From an uncultured Chloroflexota bacterium (GTDB lineage: Bacteria; Chloroflexota; UBA4733), in assembly GCA_937967325.1 (NCBI GenBank), contig CALBSQ010000060.1:1-12953 (forward strand): a DNA stretch of 12,953 bases. Direction: 5' to 3'. Positions 1-6,549 of this stretch are shown here, piece after piece; positions within the stretch are counted from its first letter, which is position 1; each line of letters opens with the position of its first letter. A program made the position numbers and the translations under genes. Under the pieces are notes generated by a model. It saw only the letters and a program-made list of their open reading frames with translations. It was not told the origin of the DNA and searched no databases.

Positions 1-9
1 CGGGGCCTT

Positions 10-27
10 TCCCCCGCTTGCGGGGGA
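10..27. repeat. Short GC hairpin in an intergenic repeat
   Basis: TCCCCCGC (10-17) and GCGGGGGA (20-27) are perfect inverted arms around a 2-nt centre. The following bases (about 24-53, GGGGAGAGGTGG...GTGAGGG) look like the low-complexity intergenic filler that recurs in many GC-rich genomes; that resemblance is from memory. It lies just downstream of the lipoprotein gene that ends at 67 on the minus strand, so it could act as a terminator stem. There is no T-run beyond a short one, so this function is inferred. Confidence 0.5.
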
Positions 28-66
28 GAGGTGGCGAAGCCGGAGTGAGGGTCCGTGACCGTCATC

Positions 67-1593
67 CTACCCGCCCAAATCCACCCATTGCACGGGGACG
101 GCGTTGCCTTCGATGACGCCGGTGATGCCCAGATGGTAGCCCTGGTGGGTCCCATCCGGTGGCAGCGCCGCGGCGCAGGAGAATGGGACCGCCTGACCCA
201 GTACCAGCTTCGGGTAATTCTGGACCGGACAGTCGGTCTGAGCACGCAAACCGTCCTGATCCTCCACGATCAGTCGGAGCTGGATGACCACCGGCACGCT
301 GCTGCTGCCGTTGATGGCAAAGGAGATCTTGAGGCCGGGTTGGGCGGCGCCGCCCGGCGTCGGGGTTCCGATTGCGGCGACCGGCTCCGCGGATAGCGGC
401 TGCACGCTGGCCAGACTGCTGAGCGGAACCTGGTCCTTGAGGTGGTAGGGAAAGCCCGGATCGACCCAGGTTACCGACGACATCGGGTAGGCGGAGGCTG
501 GCTGGCCGTCGAAGCGGAGGGCGTCAGGATTCGTCACGGCGCCGGCGGGGGCCAGCCAGATTTGGGCCGCGACTCGCCGCTCGTGGAAGGGGTGGCTGCG
601 CGGATCGTAGACGATCCCGACGGGTCCGTAGGTGGGCAGTGTCACGAACAAGCTACCCGTTTGCGCATTGATAGTCTTGTTGTCGGGTTTCCAGGACCCG
701 CCGTTCGGCACGCTCAGCTCTGCCGGCACCGCGTTGGTGGAGTCGGTGGGACTGTCGCGCCGCACCACGAACAGGGCGACCACGAACTTCTGGCCGGGTG
801 GAGCGGTGATCGTAGCGCCGCCCACACCGGCGACGGCGATAACAGAGCCGCTGAGCTGATCGGCCTCCTGTACGGCCAGCAGGCCGACGGCGAACGGCGG
901 CGGGAGCGGTGTCGCGGTCGGCTCAGGAGTGCTGGTCGGCGCGAAAGTGGGGGTGGGGCGGACGGTGGCGTTCGGCGAGGCCAGCCCAGCCGGCGTGGCC
1001 GTCGGCACCGGCGTCCTCGTCGGCGGCGGGCCGCCGAAGTCCGGCAAGGCGTAGAGGCGGCTGGTCTGGAACAGCGCCACTGGATCGTTTGCTGGTGTCG
1101 TTGGGAGGCCGCCCGCGTAGATGGCAACGTCGTAGAAGCCGCCGCTCTGGATGTTGTAGGTGTTCGGCTGCACTTTGCCGCCGACCCGAACGCGCAGGGG
1201 GAACTTGGCCACCACCTGATCATCGCCCGCGGGCAGGTTGACCTGCTGGCCCGCGGCGTCGGGACTGCCGCCAGCATATGCCGGATACGGCCAGGTCGGG
1301 CCAGTGGCAGGATCGGCGGTCATCTGGAAAGCGAACACACCCTGGGTCGCGCTGTCGGCGTGCAAGTGAATGGTCACGCTCAGCATTTGCTTGCCCTGGT
1401 CCAATGGGTCAGGCTCCAATGCGTCGGCCATACTGAGGTAATGCACGTGATCCGGCGGCTGCCCTTGCAGCCCAACCGGCAATACCGTGCCGGATGGCGG
1501 CGGGCCACCGGTGGTCGACTGACAGCCTATCAGCAGGACTGACAGCAGGACAATCAGCACGGCGCCGACCGGCCGTGCGCAGGGCATCGTCAT
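67..1593 (-). CDS. Secreted lipoprotein, two domains joined by a Thr/Pro linker
   Basis: About 508 residues. The N-terminus has a short hydrophilic stretch, a hydrophobic core and the lipobox LIGC, with the lipidated Cys at about residue 24, so the protein should be exported and anchored at the outer face of the membrane. Two beta-rich regions (about 30-185 and 235-508) flank a Pro/Thr/Ala linker (about 188-233, with repeated TPTATP-like units), a layout typical of Chloroflexota surface proteins. I recognise no catalytic motif or named family, so the function is unknown. I chose ATG 1593, which has GAGGAAAGG upstream at a rather long spacing. A TTG at 1620 (517 residues) and an ATG at 1587 are alternatives, and all three keep the lipobox. 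It lies 36 nt downstream of polX on the same strand and may be read with it. Confidence 0.85.
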   Translation of the reverse strand: MTMPCARPVGAVLIVLLSVLLIGCQSTTGGPPPSGTVLPVGLQGQPPDHVHYLSMADALEPDPLDQGKQMLSVTIHLHADSATQGVFAFQMTADPATGPTWPYPAYAGGSPDAAGQQVNLPAGDDQVVAKFPLRVRVGGKVQPNTYNIQSGGFYDVAIYAGGLPTTPANDPVALFQTSRLYALPDFGGPPPTRTPVPTATPAGLASPNATVRPTPTFAPTSTPEPTATPLPPPFAVGLLAVQEADQLSGSVIAVAGVGGATITAPPGQKFVVALFVVRRDSPTDSTNAVPAELSVPNGGSWKPDNKTINAQTGSLFVTLPTYGPVGIVYDPRSHPFHERRVAAQIWLAPAGAVTNPDALRFDGQPASAYPMSSVTWVDPGFPYHLKDQVPLSSLASVQPLSAEPVAAIGTPTPGGAAQPGLKISFAINGSSSVPVVIQLRLIVEDQDGLRAQTDCPVQNYPKLVLGQAVPFSCAAALPPDGTHQGYHLGITGVIEGNAVPVQWVDLGG

Positions 1594-1629
1594 GAACAAT
1601 CCGGCCTTTCCTCGGAACAACGGCCTAGG

Positions 1630-3360
1630 TTAGCGTCCGCGCTTCATTCTGGCAAAGGCCAGCACACCGCCAACGTCGCGCGTGTTGAGCACGTTCGCCG
1701 GGGAGCACCAGGCGCGGCGCGCCACGGCCACGCCGAAGTCGAGGTTGTTCAGGCTGCTAGTCTGGTGGGCGTCGGTATCGACGACCAAGGTGACGCCCGC
1801 CTCCCGTGCCTGGCGGGCAAAGGCGTCCTTCAGATCCAGCCGCTCCAGACTGCCATTGATTTCCAGGGCCGTTCCGGTGCGCGCGGCCGCCGCGATGACG
1901 GCGTCCATGTTGAGCGCCACCGGCTCGCGCCGGCCGATAATGCGCGCTGTCGGGTGGCCGATGATGGTGACGAAGGGATTTTCGATGGCGCGCACCATCC
2001 GTTGAGTGACCGTTTCCGCGTCTTGCTGCATGGCAGAGTGGATGGAAGCCACGACGATGTCGAGCTGGGCCAGCACCTCGTCCGGAAAGTCGAGCCGCCC
2101 ATCGGACCGGATGTCGACCTCGCTCCCCGCCAGCAGTCGGAACCCGGTCGGCGCCTTGGCATTGTAGGCGCGAATGGCGGCGATCTGCTCCTGAAGACGC
2201 TCGATGCTCAGACCTCGCGCCACCGCCCGTCCCACCGAGTGGTCGCAGATCGCCAGATAGTGCAACCCAGCCACCTGGGCGGCCGCCGCCATCTCCTCCA
2301 GCGTGTTGTGCCCGTCGCTGGCGTCGGTGTGCGCGTGTAGGTCCCCGCTCAAGTCGGCCCGCGTGACGAGTGGCGGTAACGTCCCGCGCTGCGCCTGCTC
2401 GATCTCGTCAAGCCCCTGCCGCAGCTCCACCGGAATATACGGCAGCCCGAGTCGCGCGTAGAGCGCTTCTTCGGTCTGGAAGTGCTCGTCTGCACCGCTG
2501 CGCTCATCGGTGATCCCGTACTCGCTCACCTTGAGCCCTTTGCGCTGGGCGTACTCGCGCAGCCGGATGTTGTGCGTCTTCGATCCGGTGAAGTGCTGCA
2601 GCAGCGACCCATAATCGCGCGGGGACACCACTTTCAGGTCGACCTGGATACCGTTCTGCGCGATCACCGTGGCCTTCGCCGGGCCCTGCCCGAGCACTTC
2701 ACGGACGAACGGCAGCGCGACGAAGTGCGCGGTGAGCGCGGCCGAATCGTCCGAGGTGGCGATGATGTCCACATCGCCAATCGTCTCTTCGAAGCGGCGC
2801 AGACTCCCGGCCGGGTCGAGGCGCTGGGCCAGCCCTGATTCCTCCAGCGCCTGCACGATCTGCTGCGCCATGGGGAGCACGTCGGCAATGGGATGCCGTT
2901 CGTCCTTACGGCGCATGACCTCGAGGTTATGGAGGATCGCCTGTTCCCGTTTCTCGCCCATGCCGCTAAGCGCGCGGATACGCCCGGCTCGCGCAGCCGC
3001 CTCCAACTCGTCGACGGTACCGACGCCCAGCTCCGTGGCGATGCGTAACGCCGTCTTTCCGCCGAGCCCGGGAACCGCCAATAGATCGAACAGGCCCGGC
3101 GGGAAACGCGCCCTCAGCTCCTCCAAATAGCGGAGCTGCCCGGTAGTTACCAGCTCCGTGACCTTGTCGCCGAGCGCTTTGCCGATGCCGGGAACGGCGT
3201 CCAGCCCTCCCGAGAGCGCGAGTTGGTCGACGGGCGCCGGCCAGCGGCGTATGGCGTCCGCGGCGTTGTGATACGCCCGCACGCGGTAGACTGCCTCGTT
3301 TCTGAGCTCGAGCAGCTGGCCGATCTCGTCCAGCGCCGCGGCGATCTGCATGTTGTCCAC
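1630..3360 (-). CDS. polX: DNA polymerase/3'-5' exonuclease PolX with PHP domain
   Basis: About 576 residues, the normal length for bacterial PolX, a gap-filling repair polymerase of family X. From the GTG start: an N-terminal 8-kDa-like domain; helix-hairpin-helix motifs VPGIGKALG (56-64), VPGLGGKTA (96-104) and LSGMGEKRE (131-139); a nucleotidyltransferase palm with GSLRR (185-189) and Asp196, Asp198 and Asp241 as the metal-binding carboxylates; then the C-terminal PHP domain. The PHP metal residues all appear present: His342, His344, Asp349, His374, Glu414, His441, His469, Asp530 and His532. The Mn-dependent 3'-5' exonuclease activity is therefore probably intact. GTG 3360 is preferred: it gives the family N-terminus (MDNMQIAAALDEIG) and GGACGGAG lies 5 nt upstream. 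The longer frame to 3510 is Pro/Arg-rich, non-conserved and overlaps murJ; ATG 3351 is an alternative. It is divergent from murJ. Confidence 0.95.
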   Translation of the reverse strand: MDNMQIAAALDEIGQLLELRNEAVYRVRAYHNAADAIRRWPAPVDQLALSGGLDAVPGIGKALGDKVTELVTTGQLRYLEELRARFPPGLFDLLAVPGLGGKTALRIATELGVGTVDELEAAARAGRIRALSGMGEKREQAILHNLEVMRRKDERHPIADVLPMAQQIVQALEESGLAQRLDPAGSLRRFEETIGDVDIIATSDDSAALTAHFVALPFVREVLGQGPAKATVIAQNGIQVDLKVVSPRDYGSLLQHFTGSKTHNIRLREYAQRKGLKVSEYGITDERSGADEHFQTEEALYARLGLPYIPVELRQGLDEIEQAQRGTLPPLVTRADLSGDLHAHTDASDGHNTLEEMAAAAQVAGLHYLAICDHSVGRAVARGLSIERLQEQIAAIRAYNAKAPTGFRLLAGSEVDIRSDGRLDFPDEVLAQLDIVVASIHSAMQQDAETVTQRMVRAIENPFVTIIGHPTARIIGRREPVALNMDAVIAAAARTGTALEINGSLERLDLKDAFARQAREAGVTLVVDTDAHQTSSLNNLDFGVAVARRAWCSPANVLNTRDVGGVLAFARMKRGR

Positions 3361-3385
3361 GACCGCTCCGTCCCTTCGGCATGGG

Positions 3386-3391
3386 TATAGT
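3386..3391 (+). promoter_or_regulatory. Possible -10 box for murJ
   Basis: TATAGT matches TATAAT at 5 of 6 positions and lies 23 nt before the ATG at 3415, in the 54-bp gap between the divergent polX and murJ starts. No convincing -35 box is seen 16-18 bp upstream. The complementary strand reads ACTATA/TACTAT at the same place, so the box could also serve polX. This is weak evidence. Confidence 0.3.
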
Positions 3392-3414
3392 ACAGGGCCA
3401 GGGTAGCACGTAGG

Positions 3415-5196
3415 ATGAGGGCGAGGGCTGTGACCCGGGATCCCGGTCCAGCATTCCCACGCCGATCGCCTCCGGCAGCACGGCCGATCGTGTTCCGCCC
3501 GAAGCGGCAACCGTCAGCCGCGCCACCAGCCGGCGGCTCGCCGCCGGGCACGCGGTCCGCCGCCCCTCGTGCGTCGCGTCCAACCTATCGCGTCGGCGAT
3601 GGCCTGCCGCCCGCGCGGCGAGCTGGCCCATCGCCGGCACGCGGCCTGGCGGGGGCCAGCCTCGTGGTCATGACTGCCTTTGTCGCGAGCCGGGGCCTTG
3701 GTCTGCTGCGCACGAGCGCCTTGGCCTATCGGTTCGACAATGGTCCCGATGCCAGCGCCTTCGTCGCGGCCTTTCGGATCCCCGATCTGCTCTTCGCGCT
3801 GGTGGTTGGCGGCGCGCTCAACTCGGCCTTCATCCCTGTCTTCGCCGGGCTGTTGCAGGGCAGGAAAGACGAAGAAGCCTGGCGCCTGGCTAGCACCGTG
3901 CTCAACACGGTCGTGCTGGCTCTCGCTGTGTTGGGGGGACTGGCGGCGCTGGCGGCGCCGTCGCTGGCGCCGTTACTGGCGCCGGGCTTCGACGCGCCCA
4001 CGCGACGTCTGGTCGGCGAGCTGAGCCGCGTGCTCTTCCTGCAGCCGCTCTTCTTCGGGGTCGGCGCCGTCGCCTTTGCCATCCTGAACGCGCGCCAACA
4101 CTTCCTGCTTCCGGCCTGGGCGCCGGCCGTGTACAACCTGTTCCAGCTCGTTGCCCTCTGGCTGCTGGTACCGCGCTTCGGCATCATGGGGCTGGCCGTT
4201 GGCGTCGTCGCCGGCGCCGTCGCCTACGCGGCGATGCAATTGCCGACCTTACGACGGTACGGCTTCTCCTACCGGCCACTGCTAGCCTGGGGCGATGGCG
4301 GTTTTCGGCGTGTCCTCCACCTCTTGCTCCCGCGCACGCTGTCGCTGGCCAGCAACCAGATCGGGCACACCATCGCGACCACGGTACTGGCTTCCAGCAT
4401 CGTCGGAGGGGTCACCGCTCTGAACTACGCCTATACGCTCCTCCTGCTGCCCATCGGCATCCTGGGCGTCTCCGTGTCGACGGTGGCGTTCCCCGCGATG
4501 TCGTCGATGGCGGGCGCCGGACAACTCGCGCAATTCAGCGCCACCTTACGGTCGGCGTTCCGAGCCTTGCTCTATTTCGGCATCGGCGCCAGTGCGCTGC
4601 TCCTTGCCCTGCGGCGGCCCGTTGTGGCCTTGCTCTACCAGCACGGGCGTTTCTCAGCGGCCGACGCGGCGCTGGTGAGTTGGCCCCTCGCCTTTTATGC
4701 CGTGGGACTCTTCGCCCACGTGGCCGACGAGCTCCTGCCACGCGCCTTCTTTGCCCTCCAAGATACGCGCACACCGCTCATCATCAACCTCGTCGCAGTG
4801 GCCGCAAACGTCCTGCTGAGCCTGGTCCTGCTGCGCTGGCTGGGGCTCGGCGGCATCGCCCTGGCGCTCACCCTGGCGGCCCTGTTCGAAATGGCGATCT
4901 ACCTTCGCCTGCTGGAACGGCGGACGCCGGGTTTCATGGATGCGTCCCTCCGGCGGCATATTCTCTTGTTGTTGGCGGCCGGCGCGTTGACCTGGCTGGC
5001 CGCCACGATCGCGTCGGGACGGATTGCAGGTCAGGCGGGAACGACCTCAATCGGACACGACCTCGCCCAACTTCTGGCCGGTGGCGTGGCAGGCGCGGTC
5101 GTGTACCTTATCAGCGCCGCCGCGGCTGGCGCCAAAGAGCACGAGCGCGTCTTCACACTCGTACGAGGGCTTACTCGCCGCGTGACAGACTGCTAG
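3415..5196 (+). CDS. murJ: MurJ-family (MVF) lipid II flippase homologue, divergent
   Basis: 593 residues with many hydrophobic segments from about residue 80 to the end, compatible with the ~14 helices of MurJ, which moves lipid II across the membrane for peptidoglycan synthesis. The first-helix signature SRGLGLLR (92-99) followed by AFRIPDLLF (119-127) and GGALNSAFIPVF (132-143) is clearly MurJ/MVF-like. Residues 1-80 are a Pro/Ala/Arg-rich cytoplasmic tail absent from E. coli MurJ (511 residues). GTG 3430, just after GAGGGCGAGGG, and GTG 3490 are possible later starts, and none removes the whole tail. By eye alignment to E. coli MurJ, Arg18 and Arg24 are kept (93, 99), but Asp39, Arg52, Glu57, Asp269, Arg270 and Glu273 are replaced by Ser114, Phe127, Gly132, Tyr340, Thr341 and Leu344. 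It could therefore be a paralogue with another lipid-linked substrate. No mur genes are adjacent. Confidence 0.87.
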   Translation: MRARAVTRDPGPAFPRRSPPAARPIVFRPKRQPSAAPPAGGSPPGTRSAAPRASRPTYRVGDGLPPARRAGPSPARGLAGASLVVMTAFVASRGLGLLRTSALAYRFDNGPDASAFVAAFRIPDLLFALVVGGALNSAFIPVFAGLLQGRKDEEAWRLASTVLNTVVLALAVLGGLAALAAPSLAPLLAPGFDAPTRRLVGELSRVLFLQPLFFGVGAVAFAILNARQHFLLPAWAPAVYNLFQLVALWLLVPRFGIMGLAVGVVAGAVAYAAMQLPTLRRYGFSYRPLLAWGDGGFRRVLHLLLPRTLSLASNQIGHTIATTVLASSIVGGVTALNYAYTLLLLPIGILGVSVSTVAFPAMSSMAGAGQLAQFSATLRSAFRALLYFGIGASALLLALRRPVVALLYQHGRFSAADAALVSWPLAFYAVGLFAHVADELLPRAFFALQDTRTPLIINLVAVAANVLLSLVLLRWLGLGGIALALTLAALFEMAIYLRLLERRTPGFMDASLRRHILLLLAAGALTWLAATIASGRIAGQAGTTSIGHDLAQLLAGGVAGAVVYLISAAAAGAKEHERVFTLVRGLTRRVTDC

Positions 5197-5197
5197 C

Positions 5198-5325
5198 GGG
5201 CCGTTTGTGCCGTGGGGCGCCATTTGGCCTGGGATCGTGCAGCGTCGGCCGTCCGGGTAGGGGCAGGTCTCTGTGCCTGCCCCTACCCGGACGGCTCGGA
5301 ATGGCGTGCCCATGACAAACGGCCC
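5198..5325. repeat. 128-bp nested inverted repeat (long hairpin) between convergent genes
   Basis: A perfect 20-bp inverted repeat (5248-5267 and 5276-5295, arm beginning GCCGTCCGGG) surrounds the 8-nt loop TCTCTGTG. Outside it, CGCCATT (5218-5224) pairs with AATGGCG (5300-5306), and GGGCCGTTTGT (5198-5208) pairs with ACAAACGGCCC (5315-5325), both perfectly. The element begins 2 nt after the murJ stop and faces the end of the convergent gene at 5401, so it could stop transcription from both sides, though no T-run follows. The nested, MITE-like build and the GTAGGGGCAGG core suggest a dispersed repeat family. That is inference: only one full copy is in the window. Confidence 0.85.
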
Positions 5326-5336
5326 ACCTGCGGCCT

Positions 5337-5351
5337 GTTTGCGTCGCAAAC
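5337..5351. repeat. 15-bp perfect palindrome
   Basis: GTTTGCG-T-CGCAAAC is symmetrical around 5344. A related unit, GACGCGGCAAAC (5353-5364), follows at once, so the segment holds several CAAAC/GTTTG words in both orientations, like the ACAAAC/GTTTGT arms of the larger repeat beside it. It may be an extension of that element or a protein-binding site. The rest of the gap up to 5400 shows only a weak GTCAC/GTGAC pair (5368-5372, 5381-5385). Confidence 0.5.
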
Positions 5352-5400
5352 TGACGCGGCAAACGAAGTCACGAAGGGGTGTGACCAACCTGGCGACCGC

Positions 5401-5802
5401 TCACCGAAAGTGGTTCGCCGTGTGCAGATATTCCGCCTCGTTGCCCTCGATCATCAGCTTATGCATGACGACGATGTCACCTGTCGGCATAGGCTCGATG
5501 GCCTGAACGCAGAGCCGCTCCAGGAGGCGGCCACCCTCGTACACCCGCACCTGATCGCGCGAGCGAGGAATTCGATAGACGCGATTGGCCCAGGTCGGAC
5601 TGGGCACGTCCACATAGCCTCGACGGCGCAACTGGTGATACTGGGCCGGCGTCAGTACATCACGAAGCAGCGCGTCGGCTCGCTGCTCGGCCACGATGCG
5701 CGACCGGTAGGTGACCGAGGAACTGAGCCGCAGCAGAGAAAAGAAGAGGAGAAGCAGGAGGAGGGCGGCCGCCAGCGTGACGAGCTGGTCGGCGACGATC
5801 AT
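5401..5802 (-). CDS. Small membrane-anchored protein, partner of the Gly-Gly protein
   Basis: 133 residues. One strongly hydrophobic N-terminal helix (about 7-25, mostly Leu/Ala/Phe) precedes a charged linker and a compact C-terminal domain (about 50-133), giving a single-pass membrane protein. The domain has the order LTPAQY (50-55), GYVDVPSP (62-69), VYRIPR (75-80), RVYEGGRLLERLCVQ (86-100), HKLMIEG (114-120) and a C-terminal ANHF. I have the impression that this domain recurs as an uncharacterised protein in Chloroflexota and Actinobacteria, but cannot name a family. Its ATG overlaps the stop of the preceding gene by 4 nt (ATGA at 5802-5799), so translational coupling and a joint function are likely. 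Cys98, His114 and His131 are candidate functional residues only in the sense of being eye-catching. Function unknown. Confidence 0.8.
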   Translation of the reverse strand: MIVADQLVTLAAALLLLLLFFSLLRLSSSVTYRSRIVAEQRADALLRDVLTPAQYHQLRRRGYVDVPSPTWANRVYRIPRSRDQVRVYEGGRLLERLCVQAIEPMPTGDIVVMHKLMIEGNEAEYLHTANHFR

Positions 5803-6044
5803 CCTCCCGCAACCCTCGGCACCATGACGATCTGCTCGGCCGACGGATCAAAGCTGTCCATCTTCTCGCCCAGCTTCCCCGGCGTCACGCGAAACGCGGT
5901 GGAACCGCGCGCGCGCTCCTCACGGAAGATGCGCTCCGCCTCTCGGACAGCAGCTTCCGCTTCTGGGTCGCCGGTGGCAATGCGCTTGGGATCCCACTCG
6001 TATGAGCTATCGCCTCGCCACGACATGACTCGGAGACGTGCCAT
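5799..6044 (-). CDS. Small beta-grasp-like protein with C-terminal Gly-Gly (possible ubiquitin/MoaD-like)
   Basis: 81 residues. The predicted order is strand LRVMSW (4-9), strand SSYEWD (13-18), a charged helix (about 27-46), strand TAFRV (49-53), then EQIVMVPRVAGG (70-81) ending the protein. This order and the VAGG terminus resemble MoaD and ThiS (small sulfur carriers with a beta-grasp fold and free Gly-Gly end; E. coli MoaD also ends in VAGG) and other prokaryotic ubiquitin-like proteins. The assignment is inference: overall similarity to MoaD is otherwise low, and the middle segment FDPSAEQ is unlike a standard MoaD. The start is supported by GGGGGG 6 nt before ATG 6044. It overlaps the downstream membrane protein by 4 nt. 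No E1/MoeB, E2, JAB peptidase or molybdopterin gene is visible in the window. Confidence 0.7.
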   Translation of the reverse strand: MARLRVMSWRGDSSYEWDPKRIATGDPEAEAAVREAERIFREERARGSTAFRVTPGKLGEKMDSFDPSAEQIVMVPRVAGG

Positions 6045-6183
6045 CAGTTGCCCCCCTTGTGCTAGGCTGACAGGGCCTCACTACTGACGTTACCGCCTAG
6101 TGTACCAGTCTTTCTCCAACGGAGTAAGAACACGGGCCTGGCGTAGCACAAGCGGCGCCGCTCTGCCTCTGGACGTAGCCACG

Positions 6184-6408
6184 TCAGGACGCGGGCCGTG
6201 TTGGCGCCTCCGGACCCGGAGTACCGCGATAGGCCGGACCGTGCGGAACCTTGACGCTGTAGCCCTCGTTGGAGGCGAATACCGACGGTAGCTTCGCAGT
6301 CTCCGCGCCGCAGGTGGGGCACTTCCCCGGCGCGCTCGATTCGCTGAATGGCCGCATCATTTCAAACTCTTTCCCACAGGCTCGACAGTAGTACTCGTAG
6401 ATCGGCAT
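6184..6408 (-). CDS. FmdB-family small zinc-ribbon protein
   Basis: 74 residues from ATG 6408, which has a perfect AGGAGG (6419-6414) 5 nt upstream; the longer frame to 6471 is therefore rejected. It begins MPIYEYYC, the hallmark of the FmdB/CxxC regulatory-protein family, with Cys8-x2-Cys11 and Cys30-x2-Cys33 forming a zinc ribbon, and a flexible Pro/Gly tail. FmdB proteins were named as regulators near formamidase genes, but most have no proven role. It is 139 nt upstream of the Gly-Gly protein gene on the same strand, so co-transcription is possible but not shown. Confidence 0.9.
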   Translation of the reverse strand: MPIYEYYCRACGKEFEMMRPFSESSAPGKCPTCGAETAKLPSVFASNEGYSVKVPHGPAYRGTPGPEAPTRPAS

Positions 6409-6413
6409 GGCAT

Positions 6414-6419
6414 CCTCCT
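6414..6419 (-). promoter_or_regulatory. Strong ribosome-binding site of the FmdB-like gene
   Basis: On the minus strand this reads AGGAGG, 5 nt before ATG 6408. It fixes the start of the zinc-ribbon protein and excludes the ATG at 6471. Confidence 0.85.
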
Positions 6420-6549
6420 GACTGACTCGCTCCACGGCAGATCCGCGAGGGCGCCGTGCAAGCTCATGCATACCATATTCCGCTGCTCCTACGGTATCCT
6501 AGGCTTCCGGACGTCAAGGGCACGGCGGCTGTGGGGGAGGAGCTTGAGG

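Noticed and set aside
442..1542. Long plus-strand open frame of 366 codons
   Set aside because: It is antisense to the lipoprotein gene, rich in Arg/Gly with no recognisable motif, and arises from high GC content.
1765..2340. Plus-strand frame of 191 codons inside polX
   Set aside because: It is antisense to the highly conserved PHP domain, so it is a shadow frame.
3361..3510. N-terminal extension of PolX up to ATG 3510
   Set aside because: The extra 50 residues are Pro/Arg/Cys-rich, not conserved in PolX, and overlap the murJ start; GTG 3360 gives the family N-terminus with a fitting ribosome-binding site.
5368..5385. GTCAC/GTGAC inverted pair as a terminator
   Set aside because: The stem is only 5 bp with an 8-nt loop and no T-run, so it is not distinguishable from chance.
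5212..6087. Plus-strand open frame of 291 codons across the repeat and the Gly-Gly pair
   Set aside because: It runs through the inverted repeat and antisense to two overlapping genes with good starts; its translation shows no domain-like pattern.
6409..6549. Promoters in the gap between the FmdB-like and solute-binding genes
   Set aside because: TATCCT (6495-6500) and TTGCAC on the minus strand (6461-6456) were considered, but neither has a partner box at proper spacing.
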